Positions 52,869-62,430 of a stretch of DNA of 64,000 bases are shown here, piece by piece (the stretch's first letter is position 1; every line of letters starts with the position of its first letter). The stretch comes from Bifidobacterium breve (GTDB lineage: Bacteria > Actinomycetota > Acidimicrobiia > IMCC26256 > JAENVU01). The translations under genes and the position numbers were made by a program. Location of the stretch: NCBI GenBank assembly GCA_945865605.1, contig CAMBEL010000003.1, positions 1-64,000 on the forward strand, written 5' to 3'. The notes below the pieces were generated by a model, which saw only the letters and a program-made list of their open reading frames with translations, searched no databases and was not told the DNA's origin.

Positions 52869-54197
52869 ATGAAAGCCCACGCGAACAAGTTCATCGATAG
52901 AGCTCGCGATGTCGCGCCAGAGGGAACATTTGCCGTTGGCGCGGGACTAATTGTCGCCGCCATCACCGCCTACGTATTCGTCATCGTCGCCCTCAACTCC
53001 TTGGTGGGCGCCAACAAGGCCGCGTTTTCGGCATTCTGGGCGTTCATCTTCGTGGCGGGGCCCGGCCTCTTCTTGCCGATTGAACAGGAGGTAGGACGCG
53101 CACTCGCATCACGCCGAGCGAAGGGCCTAGGTGGAAAACCGCTTGTGATGCGCGCGGCGCAACTGGGTGGAGTGCTAACCGCAGGAATGGTCATAATCAC
53201 GCTCGTCGCTGCCCCGCTTTATGTTGACGGCCCATTCCAAGGAGACTGGCTATTAGTCGTCAGCCTCGCAATAGGGCTCGTCGGTTTCTACGCGATGCAT
53301 CTCACCCGCGGCACATTGTCAGGCAACGGACGGTTCCGACCATACGGAGAAATGCTCGCGGCCGAAGGGGTGGCGCGTCTAGCCGGTGCAATTGTTTTGG
53401 CATCCTTGGGCACCGACAACGCCGGTGCATACGGAATGTGTATCGCGCTCGCTCCGTTCGTCGCAGTTCTCTTTGCTCTCCGCGGACAACGCGGGCTTCT
53501 ACTCCCAGGGCCAACCGCACCGTATTCGGAGTTGTCCAATTCGCTCGGCTGGCTGCTCGCTGGTTCCGTTTTAATGCAACTCCTCGCATACTCAGCGTTG
53601 TTAGGAATCAGTTTCCTTGAAACCGGGGAAGACAAGGCGGCGGCAGCCGCTTTCGCTTCGGCATTCTTTGTTGCGCGCATTCCGGTATTGCTGTTCCAAG
53701 CCGTGCAAGGGACGCTGCTTCCGAAGTTGGCAAGCCTGGCCGGTGCCGGGAGACAGAATGATTTCCTCACAGGTCTAAAACAGTTACTGATAGTGGTGAC
53801 CGGAATTGCTGCGATTGGAACGGTGGCAGCCTTCACAATCGGTCCTGCAGTTGGAAAAATATTGTTCAAAGACTTCACGATCGACAATCGCGACCTAGGG
53901 CTCCTTGCGCTTGGCAGCGGTGTGTTCATAATCGCTCTGACGATCGCACAAGCATTGATCGCTCTTCGTGGGCATCGCGCTGCAGCATTGGCATGGGCGC
54001 TCGGCGTCGTCGGTTTCTTGGTCGGGACAGCATTGGTCGATGGGCTTCCTTTGGAGGTGGAGATTGGGTTTGTCGCCGGCGCAGTCATCGCCACCGTCGC
54101 TATGGCTACGAGCCTCGCGTTGCGTATGCGCAAGGGCATCCCAGACGGCATCGAGCCGTTGATCACCGCGATCGAACACGAACCGCTCGAGATCTAG
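52869..54197 (+). CDS. Polysaccharide flippase-like multi-pass membrane protein (MATE/Wzx superfamily)
   Basis: MKAHANKFIDRARDVAPEGTFAVGAGLIVAAITAYVFVIVALNSLVG..; followed by glycosyltransferases; track ORF starts at 52692. Confidence 0.75.
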   Translation: MKAHANKFIDRARDVAPEGTFAVGAGLIVAAITAYVFVIVALNSLVGANKAAFSAFWAFIFVAGPGLFLPIEQEVGRALASRRAKGLGGKPLVMRAAQLGGVLTAGMVIITLVAAPLYVDGPFQGDWLLVVSLAIGLVGFYAMHLTRGTLSGNGRFRPYGEMLAAEGVARLAGAIVLASLGTDNAGAYGMCIALAPFVAVLFALRGQRGLLLPGPTAPYSELSNSLGWLLAGSVLMQLLAYSALLGISFLETGEDKAAAAAFASAFFVARIPVLLFQAVQGTLLPKLASLAGAGRQNDFLTGLKQLLIVVTGIAAIGTVAAFTIGPAVGKILFKDFTIDNRDLGLLALGSGVFIIALTIAQALIALRGHRAAALAWALGVVGFLVGTALVDGLPLEVEIGFVAGAVIATVAMATSLALRMRKGIPDGIEPLITAIEHEPLEI

Positions 54198-54274
54198 TGC
54201 GCCGTTAGGATCTCTGTATCTGCGCCCTCCGTATCGCCATCGATGGCACGCCGCTGCTTGGCCAACGCACGGGC

Positions 54275-55327
54275 GTGGGTGAGGTCGTTGCTGGGCTGCT
54301 TTGTGCATTCGCTGGACGAACCGACGTCGACCCGATTCCATATGCGCTGTCTTGGCGAGGACGTGAAGAACTTGCTGCAGCGCTCCCCGATGGAATGCGC
54401 GGGGTTACGCGCCCGTTCCCAGCTCGCATTGTCCGCTCCGTCTGGGAACGGGGAATGCAGGAACCGCGGGTAGAACGATGGACGGGAACAGTGGATGTAG
54501 TCCATGCACTCAACTACGTCGGTCCCCCCGCTCACGCTCCGGTGCTCGTAACGGTGCACGACCTAACATTTTTGCGTTTTCCTGAGATGTGCACGCGAGA
54601 CACATTGCGCTACCCACAGCTCATTCGGCGCGCTCTCGATCGCGGGGCAACAATCCACGCTGTGAGCCATTTCGTGGCTGATGAGATACGAGAGGCATTC
54701 TCGATTGAACCCGAGCGCGTAGTAACAGTCCATAACGGCATCACAAATAGCATGCGCGGTGACCCGGCATCGGGAGCGCTCGCCGCTGGTGGCGAGCGCT
54801 ATGTGCTCGCACTTGGGACCGTAGAACCGCGCAAGAACCTTCCAGCTCTGGTGCGAGCATTCGCGGCTCTTGCGGGGGCTGACTTAGATATCCGGCTTGT
54901 AATCGCTGGCGGGAATGGTTGGGGAAGCGAAGAACTCACTAGGGCCATCGACGCGTCAAAAGTACGCAACCGAATCACGCGTTTGGGTTACGTGACAACA
55001 ACCCAACGGAACGACCTTCTAGCCGGCGCGACGGTATTTGCGTACCCGTCGATCTACGAGGGATTCGGACTTCCTCCACTCGAAGCGATGGCAGCTGGGG
55101 TTCCGGTAGTGGCCAGCAGCGCTGGGTCGCTACCGGAAGTACTTGGTTCGGCCGCGCACTTGGTAGACCCATTTGACGACGAAGCACTTGCCGCCGCACT
55201 GACACAGATGTCGAGCGATTCGGAGGCACGTACACGGCATATAGATGCGGGACTCGATCGAGTGCGGCTCTACTCGTGGGATGCGGCAGCCGCTGAGTTG
55301 ATCGATCTTTACAAGAGGTTGGTATGA
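54275..55327 (+). CDS. GT4-family glycosyltransferase; coding similarity extends upstream to about 54227
   Basis: [27 protein letters not shown]-type motif [40 protein letters not shown]; upstream frame reads LRIAIDGTPLLGQRTG. Confidence 0.92.
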   Translation: MGEVVAGLLCAFAGRTDVDPIPYALSWRGREELAAALPDGMRGVTRPFPARIVRSVWERGMQEPRVERWTGTVDVVHALNYVGPPAHAPVLVTVHDLTFLRFPEMCTRDTLRYPQLIRRALDRGATIHAVSHFVADEIREAFSIEPERVVTVHNGITNSMRGDPASGALAAGGERYVLALGTVEPRKNLPALVRAFAALAGADLDIRLVIAGGNGWGSEELTRAIDASKVRNRITRLGYVTTTQRNDLLAGATVFAYPSIYEGFGLPPLEAMAAGVPVVASSAGSLPEVLGSAAHLVDPFDDEALAAALTQMSSDSEARTRHIDAGLDRVRLYSWDAAAAELIDLYKRLV

Positions 55328-56412
55328 GAGTCGCGCTCCATGTCGGCCAACTCTTGCAACCACTGCCTGGCGGCATAGGGCGTTACGTGTGGTCGCTTAC
55401 TGCCAATCTGCCGCAAGTGGGTGTTGATGTAACGCCTTTCGCTGCTGGCGATATCCCAAGTGAATGGGCCACGTCGCTGCCTGAATATAGAAATATTGGC
55501 TGGCCGACCGGCCCACTCCGATATGAACTTTGGCACCGCTTAAGACAACCAGTCGTACGCGTCGCATGCGACGTCATCCATGCTCCGAGCCTCGCGGTGC
55601 CGCCAACAGGGCGAGTGCCCCTTGTAGTGACCGCGCACGACCTTGCTTTCTTGCGACACCCGGACGCATTCACGCGCCGTGGAGTTACCTTTCATCGGCG
55701 CGGTCTTGCCATTACATACCAAGAAGCTGCAATCGTCCTCACGGCTTCGCAATTTGCGTTCGACGAATTAGTAAGCATCGGCTTCGAAAGTACGCGGATA
55801 CGACTGGTGCCACATGGAGTTGCAGTTCCCACGACGGAATCCGATGCAGCCATCGCTAGCCGCTTGCAGCGAATCGGAGTACAACAACCTTTCGCGCTTT
55901 TCGTCGGCACCCTGGAACCTCGCAAGGGCCTAGACACACTGACGAGAGCGTTCGGGCGCGTCAGAAAGGCGCACCCCGACCTTTCGCTTGTGGTCGTCGG
56001 GCCTCAGGGGTGGCTAACAGTTCCGAGTCTCGAAGGCCCAGGGATCCGAGTGTTAGGACGTGTTGACGAACTAACCCTCGACGCGTTGTATCACCGGGCA
56101 ACACTGTGTGCGGTCCCTTCTCTCTACGAAGGCTTCGGACTGCCTGCCCTTGAAGCGATGGCTCGCGGGTGTCCGGTCGTCGCGTCATCGGCCACTTCAT
56201 TGACCGAAGTAGTCGGCACCTCCGGCCTACTCGTGGCTCCGAACGACGTAGAGGCCTGGACAGACGCAATCCAATCGTTACTCGATGACCCAACCGCGCG
56301 CCAAGAATTCGCGAGTCTCGGGCGTGCGCGGTCCCAGCAATTCACCTGGTCGGATTCGGCGAAGGCACACGCTGCGGCGTACGAGGACGCGGTAGAGATG
56401 ACGCGCCCATAG
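55324..56412 (+). CDS. GT4-family glycosyltransferase
   Basis: [75 protein letters not shown]. Confidence 0.94.
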   Translation: MRVALHVGQLLQPLPGGIGRYVWSLTANLPQVGVDVTPFAAGDIPSEWATSLPEYRNIGWPTGPLRYELWHRLRQPVVRVACDVIHAPSLAVPPTGRVPLVVTAHDLAFLRHPDAFTRRGVTFHRRGLAITYQEAAIVLTASQFAFDELVSIGFESTRIRLVPHGVAVPTTESDAAIASRLQRIGVQQPFALFVGTLEPRKGLDTLTRAFGRVRKAHPDLSLVVVGPQGWLTVPSLEGPGIRVLGRVDELTLDALYHRATLCAVPSLYEGFGLPALEAMARGCPVVASSATSLTEVVGTSGLLVAPNDVEAWTDAIQSLLDDPTARQEFASLGRARSQQFTWSDSAKAHAAAYEDAVEMTRP

Positions 56413-56423
56413 ACTCATCCTCC

Positions 56424-57551
56424 GTGCGCCTACTGCTCGACGTGTCGGCCGTCCCGACCCAACCCGTAGGTGCTGGCGTGTACACGGTTTGTCTCGCAAC
56501 GGAACTCGACACGCGAGACACAATCGAGATGCACCTGCTTACGCGATCGGACGATGGACAGCGGTGGAGCCGCATCGCGCCGAATGCGATTATTCATGCA
56601 GTAGTACCCAACTCTCGGCCGGCACGCCTTGCATGGGAACAGGTCAAGGCCCCCGCTCTCGCCATTCGCCTCGACATCGACGTCTGGCATGGACCGCATT
56701 ACACGATGCCTTTGCGGTGTTCCGTCCCGGCGGTAGTCACCGTGCACGATCTCACGTTCTTCGAACATGCCGAGTGGCACGAACGTTCAAAGACGGCATT
56801 CTTCAAGGGAATGATACGAGCCAGCGTGAAACGCGCGAAGGCGATCGTGGCTGTAAGCGGGCACACTCGCGACCGACTCGACGCGGTGCTACATCCATCT
56901 GCGCCAATCGTCATCGCCCCTCACGGCGTCGATCACGAACGGTTCCGCGTTGCACCCCGAGGCGACACAGCGGACATTGAGCGCTTGGCGCACCTCGGAA
57001 TTCGGCCGCCATACATCGCTTTCGCCGGGCTTCTAGAACCCCGCAAGGATGTCCCTAACCTCATTGACGCGTTCGCCCGTGTCGCTCGCCGGCATCCGGA
57101 ACTACGCCTAGTGCTCGCAGGGCGCGACGGCTGGGGAGCGGATGCGGTACGAGATGCAATCTCATCGAGCGGGTTTACTACTCGGATAATGCGAACTGGA
57201 TGGTTCCCTGATGAAGCCTTGGCCGCGCTATTCCGCCAGGCCGAGTTAGTTGCGTACCCATCGCTCGAGGAAGGCTTTGGACTTCCGGCGCTCGAAGCAC
57301 TCGCGTGCGGAGCGGCATTGATAACAACTACCGGCTCGGCCATGGAGGAGGTCGCACATGACTCTGCGGTCTTGGTCCCTCCATCTAGGCCAGACGTTTT
57401 GGCCGAAGCGATCAATACGGTGTTAGATAACCCAGTGAACTCTCTCCGCTTGCGCACTGACGGCCCGAAACGGGCTGCAACCTTTTCGTGGGAACGGTCG
57501 GGCGACCTGCATCTCAAGGCTTACCAAACAGCGATTGTAGAAACGCGATGA
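56424..57551 (+). CDS. GT4-family glycosyltransferase
   Basis: MRLLLDVSAVPTQPVGAGVYT..GLLEPRKDVPNLIDAFARV..PSLEEGFGLPALEALACGAALITTTGSAMEEVA; GTG start. Confidence 0.94.
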   Translation: MRLLLDVSAVPTQPVGAGVYTVCLATELDTRDTIEMHLLTRSDDGQRWSRIAPNAIIHAVVPNSRPARLAWEQVKAPALAIRLDIDVWHGPHYTMPLRCSVPAVVTVHDLTFFEHAEWHERSKTAFFKGMIRASVKRAKAIVAVSGHTRDRLDAVLHPSAPIVIAPHGVDHERFRVAPRGDTADIERLAHLGIRPPYIAFAGLLEPRKDVPNLIDAFARVARRHPELRLVLAGRDGWGADAVRDAISSSGFTTRIMRTGWFPDEALAALFRQAELVAYPSLEEGFGLPALEALACGAALITTTGSAMEEVAHDSAVLVPPSRPDVLAEAINTVLDNPVNSLRLRTDGPKRAATFSWERSGDLHLKAYQTAIVETR

Positions 57552-58456
57552 CCGTCTTGGTAACCGGTTCCGTCGGATTCGTAGGACCGCATCTCACGAG
57601 TCACCTCGAAAATTGTGGAGACGAAGTCGTCGGCGTAGATCAGTTTGGCCCGGTGCCACTGGACATCACCGACGCTGATGCCGTGCACGGCGCGTTTCAA
57701 GACGCATCACCTCGTGTCGTGTACCACCTCGCTGCGTTGAGCAGCGTCGGTGATAGTTGGAAGAGCCCAGTCGCTTCTTTCCGTGTAAACGTGGAGGGAA
57801 CGCTGAACGTTCTGCGCGCGGCCATCGACCTCAAGATCGGGCGCGTTGTTGTCATCTTGTCGAGTGAGGAATACGGACACGTACAAGAGTCCGACCTGCC
57901 AATCACCGAAGACACCGCCATCCGGCCAGTGACTCCGTACGGGGCAACCAAGGCGGCGGCAGACATGCTCGCTATCCAAGCATTTCTTGGAGACGGTCTT
58001 GCAACCGTTCGTGTGCGCCCCTTCGGCCACACTGGTCCCGGTCAGACGCCTGGATTTGTTGTACCTGCATTGGCTCATCGGATTGCACGGGCGGAACGCG
58101 ACGGGGTCGACGAGATACCGGTCGGTTCCCTCGAAGCCATCCGAGACTTGAGCGACGTTCGAGATGTGGTCCGCGCATACCGGCTACTAGCGGAACATGG
58201 TGAACCCGGTGAGGTCTACAACGTCTGTTCTGGAGTCGGGGTAAGCATTCAGGAAATCGCGGATCGCCTTCTAGCGCGAGCGAAACGCGAGATTCGCTTG
58301 GTCGTCGATCCTCAACTCGTTCGACCGACTGAGATACCGCGCATGATCGGCTCGAACCAACGCTTACGTACGGCTACCGGATGGTTTCCGGAGATTGGTC
58401 TCGATCAAACGCTCGCGGACGTACTAGACGCAGCTCGCAGAACAACCGATACCTAG
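57548..58456 (+). CDS. NAD-dependent epimerase/dehydratase (GDP-mannose dehydratase/reductase-like)
   Basis: MTVLVTGSVGFVGPHLTSHL; ILSSEEYGHV; TPYGATKAAADML; RPFGHTGPGQTPGFVVP. Confidence 0.9.
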   Translation: MTVLVTGSVGFVGPHLTSHLENCGDEVVGVDQFGPVPLDITDADAVHGAFQDASPRVVYHLAALSSVGDSWKSPVASFRVNVEGTLNVLRAAIDLKIGRVVVILSSEEYGHVQESDLPITEDTAIRPVTPYGATKAAADMLAIQAFLGDGLATVRVRPFGHTGPGQTPGFVVPALAHRIARAERDGVDEIPVGSLEAIRDLSDVRDVVRAYRLLAEHGEPGEVYNVCSGVGVSIQEIADRLLARAKREIRLVVDPQLVRPTEIPRMIGSNQRLRTATGWFPEIGLDQTLADVLDAARRTTDT

Positions 58457-59196
58457 ACTTCCTGGCGATCCAACCAACCCAGCAGGCTGGCGATTGCGCG
58501 CGGGTCGTGACGCAGTCGACGTGCGGCCGTCTGTACGATTCGGAGATCTGCCGCACCGTGCGCATCGGCAATCGCACGAGCGTCTTCGACCGATACAACA
58601 TCGTCCTCTGTTCCTTGTAGGACAAGCAGCGGACGGGGCGCAACGAGACGCGCAGCTGCAGGTGCATCAATCGCCTCGATTTCTCGAATCCAAGTTCCAG
58701 CGTCGAATGGGAAACCGGTAGTACGGAATACGCCCATGCGGCGACAATGCTTTAGGAAACGGTTGGGATCTCGCGTCCATTCGCGCAGCGTGGATTCAGC
58801 ACCGAGGGTGGCGACGCCGCGCACGCGCTCATCACGGGCTGCGCTGACCAGCGACAGCGATCCTCCCACCCCCGTACCAACCAGCCAAATGCCGAGCACA
58901 TCATCGCGTGCATGGAGATGATCGATAGCAGCACGCTGATCCGCCAACCATCCCGAAATGGAGAAGTCGCCATCGCTGCCGCCTGTTCCCCGTAGGTTAA
59001 ATGTGAAGACGATCCATCCGGCATCACGTGCGATGCGGTCAGCCAATTCAGGAAACGTCAACCCCGAAGCCAACGCACCGCGCGGGGGCACGGGGAAGTC
59101 GTGGGTGAGCACCAACGCTGGCGCGGGGCCCGTACCAGGAGGACGCGCCAGATGAGTCGCAAGTTTCAACCCGTCTACTGCGATCTGGTCGTCCAC
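58453..59196 (-). CDS. Alpha/beta hydrolase
   Basis: PALVLTHDFPVPPRG..GWIVFTFNLRGTGGSDGDFSISGWLADQRAAIDHL..PRPLLVLQGTEDDVVSVEDA; GTG start at 59196. Confidence 0.85.
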   Translation of the reverse strand: MDDQIAVDGLKLATHLARPPGTGPAPALVLTHDFPVPPRGALASGLTFPELADRIARDAGWIVFTFNLRGTGGSDGDFSISGWLADQRAAIDHLHARDDVLGIWLVGTGVGGSLSLVSAARDERVRGVATLGAESTLREWTRDPNRFLKHCRRMGVFRTTGFPFDAGTWIREIEAIDAPAAARLVAPRPLLVLQGTEDDVVSVEDARAIADAHGAADLRIVQTAARRLRHDPRAIASLLGWLDRQEV

Positions 59197-59217
59197 TACA
59201 CCATTATCCTGTTTCGC

Positions 59218-59823
59218 ATGGCCACCAACCGGATCCGATGCCCCGCCTTCAAGGAATGGGCTGTCGTGGTACGAGCGCTCCTGCAGGGTGAGCAAATTCT
59301 CGATGTTCGAAAGGGTGGAATCAGCGAAGACGAGCGCCACTTCTCAGTGCAGTCGAATCGCTTCTGGTTGTATCCCACCGTTGAGCACCAGCGCGCCGAA
59401 CTATGCAAACCCGCTTATGCGCGATGGGTCCCAGAAACGGAAACTACGGCACCTCCAAATCGCGACATCAGGATCGACGGATGGGCGGACATCGTTAGAA
59501 CTGCGAGTACCAACAATCCAGACGTGCTCGACGTGCTCGACGGAAGGGTCATTTGGACTCGCGACTATGTCGAATCGCGTTTCTCTTGGAAGAAGCAAGA
59601 ACCACTGTGGATACTCGCTCTTAGGGTGTACCGCCTTCACGATTCGGTGACTATCCCCTACCGAGATGAGTACGGAGGTTGCACATCTTGGGTAGATCTA
59701 GACGGGCTACCCGATGACCCCGCATCGCTGCCATCGGTTCCAGCACTTTCTCAGATCGCGTTCTTGTCACGTCTTAGAGCGGCATCGGAAGTAATCCCTG
59801 ATGGCTTAGAAAAGCCGCCGTGA
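59218..59823 (+). CDS. DUF1802 family protein
   Basis: MATNRIRCPAFKEWAVVVRALLQGEQILDVRKGGISEDERHFSVQSNRFWLYPTVEHQ. Confidence 0.8.
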   Translation: MATNRIRCPAFKEWAVVVRALLQGEQILDVRKGGISEDERHFSVQSNRFWLYPTVEHQRAELCKPAYARWVPETETTAPPNRDIRIDGWADIVRTASTNNPDVLDVLDGRVIWTRDYVESRFSWKKQEPLWILALRVYRLHDSVTIPYRDEYGGCTSWVDLDGLPDDPASLPSVPALSQIAFLSRLRAASEVIPDGLEKPP

Positions 59824-59839
59824 GCCTCGAATTTTTAGG

Positions 59840-60031
59840 TCAGTCAGCTGCGCGATAACCACGATTACGAGCTTCGGCTGGCGTGTCCGGAGCGAAGCAC
59901 GTGAACTGATCGGATGCCATCAGTTCCGTAATCACCTTTTGGTCGATCTCAGGTGAGTCAAGGTCGTGGTAACGCTGCGTTCTCTTGTCACCAACGTAAC
60001 GAAACTCTTCAAACTTGAGTGGACGACTCAT
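59840..60031 (-). CDS. Small conserved hypothetical protein
   Basis: 63 aa: MSRPLKFEEFRYVGDKRTQRYHDLDSPEIDQKVITELMASDQFTCFAPDTPAEARNRGYRAAD; next to the 60041 ORF. Confidence 0.6.
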   Translation of the reverse strand: MSRPLKFEEFRYVGDKRTQRYHDLDSPEIDQKVITELMASDQFTCFAPDTPAEARNRGYRAAD

Positions 60032-60040
60032 CTCGCAAGA

Positions 60041-60514
60041 CTACGCCGGAGCAATGTCGTTCGGCGATACATCTTCTTGTTCCGATTCCACATGCGATCC
60101 CATCGCTCCGATCAGGCCTAGGTAATCGACCTGGCAAAGCACGACCGGTTTGATTTGTTCGCGCAGGTACGCCTCCCCGGTCTCCCTGCATCGCAACTCG
60201 ATGTAGTCGACAACTTCGGTGACATCAAACGACACCTGCTTATCAGTATCGACCTGGAGTTCACTTTGCGAGATTTCGCGGCTTTCGAAGAACGCGAGTT
60301 CAAAGTCAAGGATGCGACGCAAGTCGTCTGGAGTCAATGTTGACGCGACCAGATCGTCGAGTCGTTCGATTACCCATGCATATGCGTCATCTGGATCGAA
60401 CACAGCTAGAGGCGGAACCTCGGACATGCGAGCCGCCTCACGCATCACAAATCCACCGGCGATCGCTAACACGACTCCAAGCACCACGAATGCAACAATT
60501 ACGGCCACGATCAA
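60041..60514 (-). CDS. Membrane-anchored hypothetical protein
   Basis: N-terminal TM MIVAVIVAFVVLGVVLAIAGGFVM then acidic soluble domain; 157 aa. Confidence 0.65.
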   Translation of the reverse strand: MIVAVIVAFVVLGVVLAIAGGFVMREAARMSEVPPLAVFDPDDAYAWVIERLDDLVASTLTPDDLRRILDFELAFFESREISQSELQVDTDKQVSFDVTEVVDYIELRCRETGEAYLREQIKPVVLCQVDYLGLIGAMGSHVESEQEDVSPNDIAPA

Positions 60515-60600
60515 AGCCTACGCGCGCACGGACCCGTTTCGACACGCGCTATGCGCACCAGGGTGCCCCATTTCAGCGCTGAAACAGGATTTGACTTTGG

Positions 60601-61731
60601 TCAGATGCCGATTCGTTGAGCTAGTAGCTCGCGATGGTACGTAGCGTCGCCTAGCAGAATCTCAGACGACTTTGCTCGCTTGAAGTACAAGTGTGCGTCG
60701 TGTTCCCATGTGAATCCGATCCCTCCATGGATCTGGATATTTTCCGCCGCTGAGTGGAAATAAGCATCCGAACAGTAAGCCTTGGCAAGAGACGCGACGA
60801 CTGGCAGTTCATCGTTGTCTTCGGCAGCGCACCATGACGCGTAATAGGCAGCCGACTTCGCAGACTCAACCTCGAGAAGCATGTCTGCACATTTGTGCTT
60901 GATCGCTTGGAACGAGCCAATCGGCCTTCCGAACTGCACGCGGTCCTTCGCATACTGAACTGACTCTTCGAGCACGTACTGCGCTCCACCGACCATCTCG
61001 TTGCAGATCCCGACCGCTGCCTGATCGAGAGTCTTGGACAATGCAGCCCATCCCGATCCCGGCTTGCCTAGCGGTGTTGCTGCGACGTTATTGAATTCGA
61101 GCCGCGCCTGCTTGCGCGTCTGATCCATTGTCGCGAGCGGCGTACGGGTGAGACCCTCGGCATCGCCGGAAACGGTGTAGAAGCCAATGCCATCTTCACC
61201 AGTAGTGCCGGCTTGACGTGCCACGACGACGATAAGTCCAGCTATGTGCCCGTCTACGACGAACATCTTCTCGCCGCTGAGCGTTACAGAGTCGCCCGAG
61301 CCGCCTGCTTCCATCGTGATGCCAGAAGCGTCCCACTTGCCGTTCGGTTCCGTAAACGCGAGCGTCGCGATTGTTTCGCCACTCGCGATGCCAGGTAAGA
61401 ACTTTGCCATCTGCTCGTCCGTCCCAGCGTTCATGATCGCGCTCGTAGCCAAGACCACGGTTGAGAAGTACGGCGTGCAAATAAGCGAACGCCCCATCTC
61501 TTCGAGAACTATTCCAAGTTCAACCCAGGTGAAGCCCTGACCGCCATAACTCTCGGGAATGTGCAGACTCTGCAAACCGAGTTCTGCGGCCATCTGCGAC
61601 CAAACGGCTTCGTCGTAACCCTCGGTTGTCTCCATCAATCGACGAACTTCAGATTCGGGGCTCTTGGCTTCAAGAAACTTACGTACGTGATCGCGCAGCT
61701 GGTCCTGCTCCTCGGAGAATGCAAAGTTCAC
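60601..61731 (-). CDS. Acyl-CoA dehydrogenase
   Basis: MNFAFSEEQDQLRDHVRKFLEAKSPESEVRRLMETTEGYDEAVWSQMAAELGLQSLHIPESYGGQGFTWVELGIVLEEMGRSL; IHGGIGFTWEHDAHLYFKRAKSSEILLGD. Confidence 0.94.
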   Translation of the reverse strand: MNFAFSEEQDQLRDHVRKFLEAKSPESEVRRLMETTEGYDEAVWSQMAAELGLQSLHIPESYGGQGFTWVELGIVLEEMGRSLICTPYFSTVVLATSAIMNAGTDEQMAKFLPGIASGETIATLAFTEPNGKWDASGITMEAGGSGDSVTLSGEKMFVVDGHIAGLIVVVARQAGTTGEDGIGFYTVSGDAEGLTRTPLATMDQTRKQARLEFNNVAATPLGKPGSGWAALSKTLDQAAVGICNEMVGGAQYVLEESVQYAKDRVQFGRPIGSFQAIKHKCADMLLEVESAKSAAYYASWCAAEDNDELPVVASLAKAYCSDAYFHSAAENIQIHGGIGFTWEHDAHLYFKRAKSSEILLGDATYHRELLAQRIGI

Positions 61732-61742
61732 TGTCTGCTCCC

Positions 61743-62311
61743 TTACCTGGGTTCACGCGGGAGTCCAAGCACCCGCTCGCCGATGATGTTGCGTTGAATC
61801 TCACTTGCGCCAGCGTAAATAGTCTCCGCCCGACTCGACATAAAAATACGGTGGAACTCGTCTAGTTCATATTCCGAACCAGGCGTTGCCCCAACAATGC
61901 TCGCTGCGGCCCCTAGAACATGCATCGACCGTTCTCCGAGCGTGCGATGCCAGTTGCTCCAGTACAACTTTCCAATGCTGCTCGAAGGGCCAATGACGCC
62001 ATTCTTAACCAAGTCCGTGAGCATCCGAAGCCCGTTGTACTTCATAATTTGTACGCCGATATAGGAGTCCGCCAACTCCTGGCGGATGGTCGGATCGCTG
62101 GACTTACCGTTACCCTGTGCCGCTTCAACGATCACCGCGAGTTCCCCCTGAAACGCAAGTTGTTGGCTAAGAAATGCGGTACCACGCTCAAATCCAAGTG
62201 TTGCCATAGCGACCTGCCAATCGCCGCGAACCGCTCGGTGAGATGTTCTCTGAGCCAGGCCCGGATTTCCTGGCGGAAAGAGGCTTCTAGGGGCGAGTCG
62301 TTGAAGTCCAT
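61743..62311 (-). pseudogene. Acyl-CoA dehydrogenase with internal deletion and frame change
   Basis: One frame starts MDFNDSPLEASFRQEIRAWLREHLTERFAAIG (N-term, ATG 62311); another continues as DWQVAMATLGFERGTAFLSQQLAFQ..RAETIYAGASEIQRNIIGERVLGLPREPR (C-term). The middle domains are absent. Confidence 0.7.
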
Positions 62312-62430
62312 ACGCGGGACCGACGGTACTTGACCACCCGATGCGACATCTAGCCGAGCAGACAAACGACCCCAACAGACAGACCATCGGATCCAATCAT
62401 GCTGACGCATTGCCGGTATCCTCCTCGACC

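Noticed and set aside
53288-54166. 292-aa minus-strand ORF opposite the flippase gene
   Set aside because: Antisense shadow of a multi-TM gene; plus frame has the sensible hydrophobic pattern.
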